NCBI GenBank assembly: GCA_907163375.1
Contig: CAJQUW010012972.1
Span: 682,001-746,000, forward strand
Origin: Prostheceraeus crozeri
Lineage: Eukaryota; Platyhelminthes; Polycladida; Euryleptidae
Length of the DNA stretch: 64,000 nt
Direction of reading: 5' to 3'
The notes under the pieces were generated by a model, which saw only the letters and a list, made by a program, of their open reading frames with translations, did no database searches and was not told the origin of the DNA. Every line of letters starts with the position of its first letter. Within the stretch, counting starts at the first letter, position 1. Shown piece after piece: positions 35,048 through 45,306 of this stretch. The position numbers and the translations under genes were made by a program.

Positions 35048-35530
35048 CTGATGGCCGAATGTGTCCACCGTCTTGCCGCATTTACACGGGTGAGCTTCAC
35101 AAACCTTGGCACCTAGTCGCAGAGCAACACCGATTCTCAGACATTCACCATCAAGGTAAGTTCCAATCGTTGGATTTGGCAGAGCTTGAAGCCATGAACC
35201 TGTGAAAGGAGCGGCTGCACTGTCTAGGCAAGCTAGGTGAACTTGGTCAAGCTTGGATTTTAGATTAGTTTGTAAAAGATGGCATTGTTCACTGTCCCAT
35301 GAATGCTGTGATTTTGGAAGTTTGGGCATCTGCAGACCCATCGTAAACCATCGTTCCAAGCCATCCGTGTAATCTAGTTGTGAAGATTCGGTTAGTTTGG
35401 ATAGCATTTCGTCATTGATAGCGAGTGATCTGTCATGGAATCCTAGATATATAACACCTGGACATCTAGGAGTCCATGGATCTATGCAGAATACGAGTGT
35501 TTTGAAACTATGAAAATCTCCATGCATCAC
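35048..35530 (-). pseudogene. Pre-endonuclease region, upstream half
   Basis: Reads AAPFTGSWLQALPNPTIGT, CLRIGVALRLGAKVCEAHP and the cysteine/histidine motif CKCGKTVDTFGH, which precedes the RLE in this family. From 35048 downwards it runs into the hAT end, so the last residues of the long open frame (to 34922) are transposon sequence, not retroelement. Confidence 0.8.
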
Positions 35531-36610
35531 ATTTATCTATGGCTAACTATTTTGTACCATAGTTATCAGCACAAGGCAATGATAAATCATAGCCTAGCTC
35601 TATGATTTTGGCCTTCATATTCAAAAGTCAGTTACTTTCACAGTTTTTAATTCAGGTATGGACGATATGACAGAAATTAACAAAGCTAAAGCACGATTAA
35701 AGACTAGACATGATTGAAGACTTAACCGTACACCAGGGAGATTGTCAGATAGGTCGAGGAAAGTAGTTGGGCGACGCGCCAGCACCAATTCAATTTTTGT
35801 ATCTCAACATGTGCGATGAATAAGGAAGGTTTAGAATAAGAGAAATTTCAATGAAGAATACAGTGCTAAAATCGTTTTCGAATTTGCAGGAAGCACGGAT
35901 GAAGCAATCAATGACCTGCAAATATAATGATGGCAAACTAATGGAGCCATATTGAGCAAGAAAACTGCCACAAAATTGTTTAATTGTTTTCTAAAATTGA
36001 CTCTTGCAAAATTTGCTTTCGGAAGGCATCCTTGTGGTTGATTTAATAGACATTCAACAACTTCAAAGAAATGTAATATGTTCCCCAAACGAACAGTTTA
36101 AGCTATCAAAGATAGCCAAAACAGCAACACAAATTAGTAAGTTAAGTTGGACTAATTGGACAATTTGATGTTCAAATCCGAAGAGCCTGATACTGGCTGC
36201 TTCTAATGGTAGACCGATGAAGAATGAAAAAGAAGTGGTTAGTAAACAAATGAAAACCAAATGGAGCAAGGAAATGCATGCTATCGTGATATCAACGCTA
36301 CGCTGTAATGTGTCATAATCGAAGTAACATTAGCTGTTCTCGAATGGTATGTATCACCTTTTTTCTAGTAAATGAATCGAACCAACAGTGATATTGCTAC
36401 AGATTATGCTCTAGCATCACGCATGAAAATAACTGAACTGTTCTTACAAATGAGCATTTCAGTTATTTTCACTGTTTTCAATTATTTTCATACTTTCATA
36501 GCAAAACTATGAAATTATAGAAATTTATTACTTTACGTCCTATGAAAGAAGAACTCATAACTATGGTGCAGGGACATCTAGAAAGGGGATGAGACACTTT
36601 TCTGCATCAT
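35531..36610. other. No recognisable gene
   Basis: AT-rich sequence with many CTATG/CATAG words but no coding motif; short frames only (85 and 68 codons on the minus strand). Confidence 0.4.
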
Positions 36611-36760
36611 ACCAGGGACATCTATGATTATTATAAGATATCTAAGGGACACTCAATTCCCATACCATGTAATGGACTGGAGGCCAGTGACTTTGGTAGA
36701 CTTAATTAATGACGATAGCGTGTATTTGGATAAAGCCATGGAACAAGTTGTACGCAATTC
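36611..36760 (+). repeat. Dispersed repeat, copy A
   Basis: ACCAGGGACATCTATGATT... through GACCAGTGACTTTGGTAGACTT-like text matches the reverse complement of 38793-38942 with moderate divergence. No coding motif. Confidence 0.65.
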
Positions 36761-36927
36761 ACTTCATTATTGTAAAATACATCAGAACCCAGCTGAATTG
36801 ATCGCTGTACATACAAATTAATACGCCCGGACCAGTCTTGCAGTCCTTCATTCATTGATTATAATTGTTATGACAACTGATGTGTGGTAGTGAGGGTTTG
36901 ATCCTGCTAATTGACACAGTAGCGTAA

Positions 36928-37000
36928 GTGGCTCGTAGCTCGATTGGTAGGTCACAGGTTTTGTTAACCTTGGTCGTAGGTTCGAATCCTACCAGCCGCA
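36928..37000 (+). tRNA. tRNA-like sequence, possibly tRNA-Asn(GTT)-derived, copy 1
   Basis: Has a good T arm (GTAGG TTCGAAT CCTAC), a D-arm-like TAGCTCGATTGGTAG, an anticodon region TTTTGTTAACC that can give GTT with T before and AA after, and an acceptor pairing GTGGCT with AGCCGC. The anticodon stem is imperfect (extra bases) and one acceptor pair fails. It may be a tRNA pseudogene or the head of a SINE rather than a working gene. Confidence 0.45.
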
Positions 37001-37225
37001 CAACTTTTGCATGGCAATTTGATCTATCGTTTACTGAATTTCATTGTTACTAATTGCATTCACGACATGGCATAAGATCCTTTGATGGACAATCGATCCG
37101 CTCTACTTGCCTGAATGTCGGCGGTCACAATTGTGACGAGTTATTTATTCATTGATTATAATTGCTATGACAACTGATGTGTGGTAGTGAGGGCCTTGAT
37201 CCTGTCAATTGACACAGTCGCATAA

Positions 37226-37302
37226 ATGGCTCGTAGCTCGATTGGTAGGGCACAGGTATAGTTAGTTAACCTTGGTCGTGGGTTCGAATCCTACCAGCTG
37301 CA
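37226..37302 (+). tRNA. tRNA-like sequence, copy 2, with anticodon-arm insertion
   Basis: Same layout as copy 1, with a better D stem (GCTC/GGGC) but an altered anticodon arm, AGGTATAGTTAGTTAACCTT, that is too long for a normal 7-nt loop. T arm GTGGG TTCGAAT CCTAC has one wobble. Likely a pseudogene. Confidence 0.4.
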
Positions 37303-37350
37303 CATCTTTTGCATGGCAATTTGGTCTATTGTTTATTTAATTTCATTGTT

Positions 37351-38177
37351 GTTAAGAGAAATTGTCGGAAGAATCTGTGCAGTGTGCATCTCAATTTTTT
37401 AAATAAATTGTGACTTTCTATATTCGTTGATTTTTCCTTTGTCTTATCTAAAACCCCCTCCAGAATACTTATTTGGACCACTAGTGGTCTTTATTCGAGA
37501 ATTCAAGAGCAATGAAGTGATATAATATATGTGATTTGTTTCCCGCCTTGAATTCAAGACATGAATGTATGAAGGCTCAACTTTCATTAAGCAAAAATTG
37601 ATGGCTATTTTTATCACATTGATGCTCGAATGTTTTCATATTCACCGACGAAATTTATACGGATTTCGTAATCAACTTAAATCCTTATCAATGCTGTTCC
37701 TGAATTGCCCAATATGGTAGGACCTTAAAATCGTGGAAAGTCACCAATCACCACCGCTTGGTTTGCTTTTTATTCAATATGATCTTCGCATTTTATGAAT
37801 CACTGACATCATAATCACATTTTATTTGTTCGTCGGAGTTTTGCTTATGATTTGAAGGCCTCAAAGATGCTGCTCTATAGTCGCGAGATGTCTAATAGGA
37901 GATAAAAATATTTCACAATAGACATCGGTAACCACTCATTACAAGGAGGCTCACTTGGAAAGACAACACTGGTCGCACTTTTCCACCAAAATCTTGATAA
38001 GGGATCTTCCAAAGGAATGGATATGCAAACAATTTTGGTTAACTTTTAGTATTTTCATTTGTTATACCAATTAAATTATTGTCAATTTTTGAGGTTTCAA
38101 TTTGTTTTTTGTTCGTTTCTGATTGCATCATAGGTAGGTTTCCTTCAGATTTTAATCATGTCTTGGCAATGAATTAG
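37351..38177. other. No recognisable feature
   Basis: AT-rich DNA without coding motifs or repeats shared with the rest of the window. Confidence 0.4.
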
Positions 38178-38375
38178 GCCTCAGCCACACTGCTCACTTT
38201 TCCAAGCGTTTCCGAGCAAAGCGTTTTGAAGCAAATATAAAGTCACCATTGCAGCAGTTGTAGACTGCCACACAGGGAGCAAACCAAACCAGAGTGATTG
38301 ATAGCTTGTTGACATACGTTTGCTCGCGTTTGCTCGAGACGCTCGTGTTTGCTTTGTTTTCAGTGTGGCTGAGGC
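38178..38375. mobile_element. 198-bp MITE with GCCTCAGCCACACTG ends
   Basis: Perfect 15-bp terminal inverted repeats, GCCTCAGCCACACTG at 38178-38192 and its complement at 38361-38375. TTA precedes the left end and TAA follows the right end within two bases, so the repeats may extend to TTA(G/C)GCCTCAG. No clear target duplication. No coding sequence. Confidence 0.75.
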
Positions 38376-38792
38376 GTAAGGCATGGACATGGACATATTG
38401 CTGCAACGATTGTAGTAGCAAGTAAAATCATCAGTGATCAGCTATCACTTAGTCCATGATCATCATTGATCATGATCATCAAACATTTTCCAGAAAGAGT
38501 CCACAATTCTGCAAAAAACACTGCTGAATCGATTTTCACAAGCAAATCTTTTTACAATGAGCCTGCTAATTGCACGAAAAATAAGCATGTATCAAAATGT
38601 TCAGAATCCACACCAATAGCCATTGATGCTACGTGCCATAGGTGAACAATTTCAATCACTAGAAGCTGATATTGCAGATGTTATTGAAAGTTGCTTATTC
38701 TTGAGGGAGTTCTGCAGTTTTCTTCTTGACTGGGTCGAGAATCTTTCAACAGATTCCCTGCATGAATGCGCGTATGTAGAGTATTGGATAAT
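38376..38792. other. No recognisable feature
   Basis: Short DNA stretch between the MITE and repeat copy B. Contains alternating ATGATCATC words near 38455-38482. The 74-codon frame at 38623-38847 has no motif. Confidence 0.4.
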
Positions 38793-38942
38793 CGTTTACA
38801 ACTTGGTTCACGGTTCTATCCAGATGTGCACAAACTACCGTCATTAATCAAGTCTACCAAAGTCACTGGTCTCCAGTCTAGTATATGGTATGGGAGGTGA
38901 GCGCCCCGTAGATATCTTATATCAATCATAGATGTCCCTGGT
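38793..38942 (-). repeat. Dispersed repeat, copy B
   Basis: Inverted match of 36611-36760, including AAGTCTACCAAAGTCACTGGTCTCCAGTC and ATCATAGATGTCCCTGGT. Confidence 0.65.
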
Positions 38943-39051
38943 GTTACTTTCAAATAGCTCCACAATTGAATGCAGCATCATGTTTTAATTTGTCATTTCT
39001 ATCATTTACTTCGCTAACATTCGTCGTCACATCGGAATAATGTATATCACC

Positions 39052-39905
39052 TAGGATTTACAATCTCTAGTCGTTATCCCAATCCCGGGATTTTCGAGAC
39101 TGGATAATCGTAATCCCGGGATCCCGGGATCTCGATCGAGATTAATATATAATTTTCAAATCATCAATTTTCAAGAAATATTTCAAAAGACAATACCTGC
39201 TTATAGAATAAAATGTATATCTCTCATAACTTGAGCTAAACAAACATGTACGTGAAACTAGTCAATTCGTAAAAAATATTGTCGAAGCAAGGCCAGACAC
39301 TGAATTGTGTTATCACTCAGTCTCGACCATAATTTTGTCGAAACACATGATTACATAACAACAATAACATTCGACTGTTGTAAGATCGAAGCTTACAGTA
39401 ATCGAAAAACTAGAGCACACGGCTACTGCCACTACGACTTTTACGACTTCAGTGACTCAGAAACACTAACACACTATCATGAACAAATCAAGTCATATTC
39501 ATGTCCTCTTTTGTTGTTTCACTTTTGAAAATTTGATTTCAATCCCTAGATAGAGCGCGTGCATGATAATCCCGGACATCTTGGAAGTGCTGTGAACACA
39601 CCGGCTCGCCAGTCGTCAAGTCAGAATCAATGACTCAGCTTAAGAACTGCTGAAGTGGCATAGATATCATGTAATGCATTCATTTCTAACCAGCTGGCTC
39701 GGCCAACATAGCACAATGTCTATTCATCTTACTCAAAACATGAAAAAATGTAGATATTTTTTCAAAAAAAGCCCTTGACTTCCTCACTATGTGACTCAGA
39801 ACATTGGACCAATTTTTCAAATATCTCAAAATTCCTCGAGATCTCGAAGACGTAATCCCAGGATTTTTAATCTCGGAAATAGAGATCCCGGGATTATAAA
39901 CCCTA
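39052..39905. mobile_element. 854-bp hAT-type non-autonomous element
   Basis: Ends TAGGATTTACAATC and GGGATTATAAACCCTA form imperfect inverted repeats. A perfect 8-bp target duplication, atatcacc, lies at 39044-39051 and 39906-39913. Both ends carry repeated ATCCCGGGAT palindromes and GAGATC words, probably subterminal binding sites. No transposase. The length of the duplication and the TAGGG-type end fit hAT. Confidence 0.85.
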
Positions 39906-40084
39906 ATATCACCGGATCCTTATGTCGTCATCTCTCTATAGTAAGGTATCCCATAGCAATTCAGGTATATCATTCATATTTTGAGGATTTTGCATTCAAT
40001 TACGCCGGATTCAATGAGTTCTTATCAAGAGTTTCCTTGCAACTCTTTTTTTTATTTTCCGATATTATCTATAATTCTGATCAT

Positions 40085-40310
40085 GTTATGTTGGAATTAG
40101 TGATGAATAATCAATTACTATATAGATATTTATGGTCAGTAACAGATAATGGAGAGATATAGAAATATAGTTTTATTCAAGACTATGAAAGTTTGCTCTG
40201 TCTCAATGGATGTTTTTTCATAAAAAACTTGAAAGTCTGAAATTTTGCAGGATGGATGGATTCGAATTTCGGATTTTTGCCTAAAAATAATTTATAATAT
40301 CCATTTACCA
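40085..40310 (+). repeat. Dispersed repeat family, copy at 40.1 kb
   Basis: Shares CAGATAATGGAGAGAT, GACTATGAAAGTTTGCTCT and a TTTGCCTAAAAATAATTT.. tail with 5655-5910, in the same orientation. Confidence 0.6.
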
Positions 40311-41959
40311 TATCCAGCAACGCGCAGCAACGTGATCGGTCGGTCTGCGCACTCTGTCGTCACTTGATGATATTGTGCTTATCATTTTCGTGGGTTTATT
40401 TTCTCCTAAATTTCGTCTGTGTGTGCTCGTCGTTGTGTGCATCTCATCTCTGTGCTATCGGAATTCATCGTGTTTCTGTGGAATTATCCTTACCAGTCGC
40501 CGCTCTTGTAGATTCATATACACCGATAGAGTATTGTTCATCGGCATCTTTCTCTGTGACTCTGTAAAGTTCAATCTGACGTAATTACGCTAATTGGTGT
40601 CCATGTACGATCATCGGATTTGAAGTTTGATTTATTGAAATCCATTGATAGTTGTTATCTACGTTGATACCGTGGTCGAGTTGTTACAGGTGCTGAAATA
40701 TCTCTACACCGCCTGACTCTTTCTGGCTTTTGGTTCAAATCTCAGTATCATCCCGAACTAGGATTCACCATCACTCGGTAAAGACGAAGCACGCGTTCAG
40801 TGGCTATTTCGGCTTCGCATTTTCCTGACCTAAAGGGTCTTATTGAAGAATTCCGTGTGTCTCTGATGGAACTATTCGAACAGACTTGAGAGAAATGGAA
40901 AATGCATTGTCTGGTCTATTTTTCGTATTTAGGTAATAGAAAATTCAGCAGCAAACATGCGCATTAATCAGGGTCAGCTTTCCTCGGGAGGTCGACATGA
41001 TAAAGCAAGATAGTGCGACATGATAGTGCAAGAGAATATGGGCAAAACTTTGACATCTATATGGAAGAATTTCATTGACGATTATCAAGGATGAATAGTA
41101 TAATATTGCATGGTATTCCGGGTCAGAATACAGGTGCCTTGATGAGAGTAAAATATTTTATTTGTCTTAGGTTGAACACATTTTAGAAGAACTCGAAGTT
41201 TCCAATGCGGATGTATCGTCGTGCAAAAGAAAAGGAAAACCGGGCAATCAGACAACGGATATTGAACATTTGTACAGAGTACTTCAGTAAGAAATCTGAA
41301 ATATCCAAATTATCTAAAAAATTACGCAATTCTTCGAAACAAAAGAAAAATTTGTTCACCAAGATTTGACGTCTTCAGGATTCTACGACTTGAGCTAAAA
41401 AAATAATCGTCGTTGGTAGTGTAAAATGTCCGGTTACCGGACAGTCCCATTTTGACCCACCTTCTCGTCGCGTAAACAGACCTGGCCATTCAATTAAGCG
41501 TCTTCGACTGCACCTCTTGGGACCTTAATCTCAAAACTGAATTTTGGGTAGAAAAATAACCTAAAAAACTTTTCGCTGCCTCACCCCCGCCCTTCTGAAA
41601 GATATTTTTGACTTAGAGAATCATAGTGTTGGAAAATCGACTTGTAGAATAACGTGGCTGGGAAAATAATTTGTAAACTTTTCTATCTGCACCTCTGTTT
41701 CCGGTTATAGGACATGGCCCCTTTTGACCCACTTTCTGGAGTCCGATCGATGCCGGACCACTACCATTTGATTCAGCATGCTCGATTACCCTTTGAGGTA
41801 CCTAAACCTCAAATGTTCACCCACTCGTTCGAAGAAGATGGTCAAAATTTCTCTTTTCCGTCTTATCTCTGTTTCGTGTCTGAGACGGATTATAACTTCG
41901 TGAGTCTGAGGAAGAGGAAAAAGAGGAGGAGGACGAGGATTGGTCTGATCTCGAAGTGA
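40311..41959 (+). other. Unassigned, possibly the remnant of a retroelement first ORF near 41.1-41.4 kb
   Basis: Weakly suggestive text near 41100-41380 (ILHGIPGQNTGALM, then lysine-rich stretches) recalls coiled-coil ORF1 proteins of LINEs, but frames are broken and no zinc knuckle or RT follows. Two related words, CCGGTTA..GGACA followed by TTTTGACCCAC, recur near 41432 and 41700. Confidence 0.2.
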
Positions 41960-42056
41960 TTGAAGAAATCAATAATTTGTTCTACTACCGGGTTTGTGAA
42001 ACCGTTTCATAAACGGCGTTTGCCCGTAGAAGCCGGCTTTACAATATTCCATATTC

Positions 42057-42310
42057 ATGTGGAACCGGGTTCATGAGCATAACCATATTCGTGTGGACGA
42101 GATTAACCTCTACGGTAGTGCCCTTTGCCAGTATTTGACTCATTCCAATTTCGAATGGTCAGAGTGATGCTGTGGAAGAGATCACTGTCAGCTTGGGAGG
42201 ATAAGAGGTATTGGCTGTCTGCTAATGAGCCACTGCCCTACAGCCACTACATAACGCTTCAAGAGGATTTGGAGGAAGTGGGATATTCAGTCGGGTCGGC
42301 AGAATGACCG
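42057..42310 (+). pseudogene. DNA polymerase B fragment (DNA_pol_B_2 type), motif A region
   Basis: In the frame at 42078 the sequence reads RVDEINLYGSALCQYLTH and then NFEWSE before a TGA at 42165. This resembles the D-x-NNLYG-x-AM..LP...F-W signature (motif A) of family B polymerases in Polinton-like elements and related viruses. The upstream exonuclease and downstream motif C were not identified; an acidic tract lies upstream in another frame (41900-41960). The evidence is one motif, so confidence is moderate. Confidence 0.5.
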
Positions 42311-42472
42311 TTTGTTTCTCACTCGTCCCGCCCGAAGATTGCCGTTTGTACCAGTATTATTTGCTTCTATAAATGCTTCTTGTTTTTCTACTGCACTATC
42401 ATCATTCACTTGCCCATCAGATTGCCTGGTAAGACGCTCGCTAATTACAGCGCCGTCTTTCGCCACATATAG

Positions 42473-42875
42473 ATGCTTGTCACGAATTTCATTCCCTCAT
42501 TAATAGTCATGACAAGCACGAAAACAGACGCAGTTGCCGGTCTACCGCAACACAGCGCTGGTGGAAGAGGCGAAGAGGAAGAGAAAAAGAAGAAAGCGGA
42601 TCCCGCTCAAACGTTAAATGCCGCTAAGGCTTTTTATCCAACTTATGTCACCTGCCGCAAAACTCTCAACCCACGGCAGTTATCTAATTGCTGGGTTGGA
42701 CTTGTATGTGGCGCAGGAGAAGACAATTCAGGTGATGCTGGTCTCGTCTGGTTAGACATCTCAATTATATTGCCACCCGGCTGCTATGAATCATAGCAGT
42801 TAATGCGTTTACGCATCGCACCTCGCTCCGACATATCTATGATTCACATGCTAATAGTTGACTCTGGCGTCATTG
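42473..42875 (+). pseudogene. dUTPase-like protein, N-terminal part
   Basis: Opens with a basic, lysine-rich leader (RGEEEEKKKKADPAQ). Then come GLVWLDISIILPPGCY, which matches the dUTPase motif around the AGxDL and PPGxYGR segments, and RLRIAPRSDIS (motif 2, APRS). A TAG at 42794-42796 interrupts between the two blocks in phase. The frame is cut at 42875 by the Penelope-like insertion, in the motif-3 region. dUTPase removes dUTP from nucleotide pools; many large DNA viruses carry one. Confidence 0.65.
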
Positions 42876-43038
42876 CTTAGAAAATCAAAAAAAGGTTTAG
42901 CGCTCCCAAGGTTATGACGAGGATTTTATTTTATTTTAAAATTGTATAAAATACACCCGACCGGTTTCGTCGCGATAGGACAGTCTCAAGGGCTGATTAT
43001 GTACATCTCCAAGAGTGCTTAAATATATGAAGTAAAAG
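42871..43038 (-). repeat. Penelope pLTR copy, left
   Basis: Contains ACCCGACCGGTTTCGTCGCG and GACAGTCTCAAGGGCTGATT and ends AGAGTGCTTAAATATATGAA. It is an inverted match of 48070-48237. The GGTTTCGTC block with a nearby CTGAT box is typical of Penelope pLTRs. Confidence 0.85.
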
Positions 43039-43051
43039 GTAGGACAACTCT

Positions 43052-44162
43052 TCACATCTGTTCATGACGTCTGTTCATTTGTGGCATGTTCTTTGCAATA
43101 TAGCGAGCTTCAGACAACCTAGTAGATATCGCATTGGGTTGTTTATTGATTATTTTGCTGTTAAAGTCATTAATACTCATCACTTTAGTCGGATGGTCTA
43201 TACGATTGTGATCGCTAAGTGCACTTTTGCAGTCACGGTGTGAAATACTTCTTTTATGTTCCTGGAAACGATATCGAAAAGGTCGACATGTTTGGCCTAT
43301 ATAGCTTTTGTTACAAAGCTTACAAGAAAAATTATAAATTAAGTATTTATCATTGCAATTATATTTAGGTGCGATAACTTTACAGATATCACATTTACAA
43401 ATAAATTTATTTTTACAATTATTATTTACTGTTGAAATGAGGTAATTACCTGGTTTAGAAACGATTCTAACGGGTAAATTGTACTTATTATTTAATTTAT
43501 TTAATTTTCGTAACATACTGTCGTTAATATAATCTAACGTTACTGACACCTTTTGACTTTCATCGGGAACATTTTTGTTGGTCTTACATGTATGTATACT
43601 TTGAACTTTATATTTAGCACTGTCAAACTTGAATCCATTTTGTCTTATTCTATTTTCCATAATAGTACATGATTTGGAGAAATCCGCATCATTAGAACAA
43701 CGATTGTGGACGTATTCAATACTATTACGTACAAAATTATCTTTGATGTAATTCGGTAGCCAACTATCTTTACGTAAGCATATACCCGAGTGACAAGGTT
43801 TGCTGAACCATTTATATGAGAAATTGTTATAAATCGTTATGTCAAGAAAGTTCAGCGAATTCTCTTCTGGAATCTCCATCGTAAATTTTATGCTATTATC
43901 TACAGAATTAAAGGCATTTAAAATATTTTTGAACGTTTCATTATCTCTGGGGAGCGGTCCCAAGATCACATCATCAATGTATCTTTTATAAATAACGGGT
44001 ATGATACCGTATTTATCTTTAATAATAGTTAGAGCCCTCTGTTCTACATAATCCATATAAATAATTGCAAATGGGGGTGAGAAGTGGGTTCCCATAGGGC
44101 AACCTTGTATTTGTAAGTACGTTTTATTGTTATACGTTACTTCATAATTATAAGAAATGAAC
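43052..44162 (-). CDS. Penelope-like reverse transcriptase and GIY-YIG endonuclease (C-terminal portion)
   Basis: Open from the piggyBac boundary at 44162 to the stop at 43052. RT motifs: YLQIQGCPMGTHFSPPFA (44050-44120), VIYKRYIDDVILGPL with the catalytic YIDD, and NSLNFLDITIYN. The C-terminal nuclease has CKCDICK and LIYNFSCKLCNKSYIGQTC with intact YIG, then FRYRFQEHKR and HDHNRIDHPTK-type text (ALSDHNRIDHPTK). A start at 44095 is arbitrary; the real frame continues across the piggyBac insertion to 47910-48075. This half has no stop. Confidence 0.9.
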
Positions 44163-44181
44163 TTAACCCTTTATTTGGCAC

Positions 44182-44199
44182 TGTTGCATATATGCAACA
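44182..44199. repeat. Palindromic subterminal motif of piggyBac, left
   Basis: TGTTGCATATATGCAACA, a perfect palindrome adjoining the left terminal repeat. It recurs as TGTTGCATATATGCGACA at 44533-44550 and perfectly at 47756-47773. Likely part of the transposase recognition sequence. Confidence 0.7.
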
Positions 44200-44532
44200 A
44201 ATCAAACTTACTATGGATAACAAAATAATATTGATAGTTCAGTGTCAATACCGCTCTTAAATATAATTCTTACCTTGATTTACAGTAATTTTGCAGCAAA
44301 AATCTGAACAATTGACTTAAAGCATAGTTTCCGACTGCACAGTTTCCAAAAAAAATAACCACTATATTTTTTTCTTCTATAGTAGTGCATTATATATTTT
44401 TCAATGTTACTGACGGGTTTACAAAGCAATTTAGCTCATGAAACATATTGAGAAAGACCTTATTACATATAATCTATTCGATGAAAAGCTGCAGAATCTC
44501 ATTTTCTCATTCTGCGGTTGAAGATATTCATT

Positions 44533-44567
44533 TGTTGCATATATGCGACATTGTCAAATAGGGGGCG
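44533..44567 (-). repeat. Internal inverted repeat of piggyBac, left
   Basis: TGTTGCATATATGCGACATTGTCAAATAGGGGG is the inverted match of CCTCTATTTGGCAATGTTGCATATATGCAACA at 47742-47773. Like the 19-bp internal repeats of the moth piggyBac element, the pair is asymmetric: about 370 bp from the left end and about 130 bp from the right. Confidence 0.75.
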
Positions 44568-44694
44568 ATTTTTATGTCAATATCATGAACATTCCCACGA
44601 CTTTCGGCATCAAAATTGCGAATCACCATGCAAAGCTGTGTCGTCATTCATGATTGAATCGTCATAGCAAGCTAACTTGAGGATCATTGATTGC

Positions 44695-44703
44695 TATTTA
44701 TAG
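44695..44703 (+). promoter_or_regulatory. TATA-like box of the piggyBac transposase gene
   Basis: TATTTATAG about 70 bp upstream of a donor-like CTAAG|GTGAGT at 44771-44772. Consistent with a short non-coding first exon (about 44725-44771) and an intron 44772-45305 ending TTGATTTCAG, two bases before the ATG. RNA evidence is not available here. Confidence 0.5.
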
Positions 44704-45306
44704 TACTTACGTCAGCCTCATTGCCTCATTCAATCGAGTCTTCATATTATTCGTTGCGCCGGAAGACTAAGGTGAGTTGAATTTATCAGCATTCAGCATT
44801 CAAGTGAGGTTATTCTAGGAAATATATTAGCAGCCACGCATTTAATTAAGATTTTACATTCATGTGAATTATAGTGGAAAATGTTCACCATTCATGACAA
44901 GCATTCTGGTGGTTTCATAACCCTGTTATGTCCTTTTCCATTACAAATAACTAATCAAAAGTCGTTAAGTTCATATGAGTTAAAATATTTCAATGCTTTG
45001 AAATAAATATTTTGTCTGTCTGGATTTGAAATTGAAATTAAATTTGCACCAAAAGTAACGGAATAGGTCATGGATTACTTTTTATTTCTCTCTTTCCTAT
45101 CATTTCTAGTACATAGTAATCCATGGATACGCTACATGAATTCATAATTGTAGACAGATTAAAAAATGTCAGAGAAAACTAGAAATGAGCTAGCACAAAA
45201 GTAATCCTAATTATAGATTTAAAATGTTGATGAAGTGTATAAAAAAGCTTTGAATGTTGGTTGGATCTAATGTTCAATCTAATCTCTATTTTATATTGAT
45301 TTCAGA

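Larger units (their letters stand above)
31823..35530 (-). mobile_element. 5'-truncated RLE-type non-LTR retrotransposon, split by a hAT element
   Basis: Two minus-strand pieces, 35048-35530 and 31823-32331, belong to one C-terminal Pol region interrupted by the hAT transposon 32332-35047. The upstream piece ends within the zinc motif (HPCKCGKTVDTFGH) and the downstream piece resumes within the same block (HHPPSCKRSAGRF). No RT is present upstream of 35530, so the copy was 5'-truncated, which is common for target-primed insertions. The sequence differs from the 27-30 kb element, so it is a distinct lineage. Confidence 0.85.
36851..37350 (+). repeat. Tandem duplication (297-bp period) carrying tRNA-like sequences
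   Basis: TTCATTGATTATAATTG at 36851 recurs at 37148. About 200 bp of each unit match, including ACAACTGATGTGTGGTAGTGAGGG and the tRNA-like part, then TTTTGCATGGCAATTTG. The last 100 bp of unit 1 are not repeated. Confidence 0.8.

Noticed and set aside
40800..41400. LINE ORF1-like protein
   Set aside because: Only weak, frame-broken similarity; no zinc knuckle, RNA-binding motif or RT nearby, so kept as unassigned.
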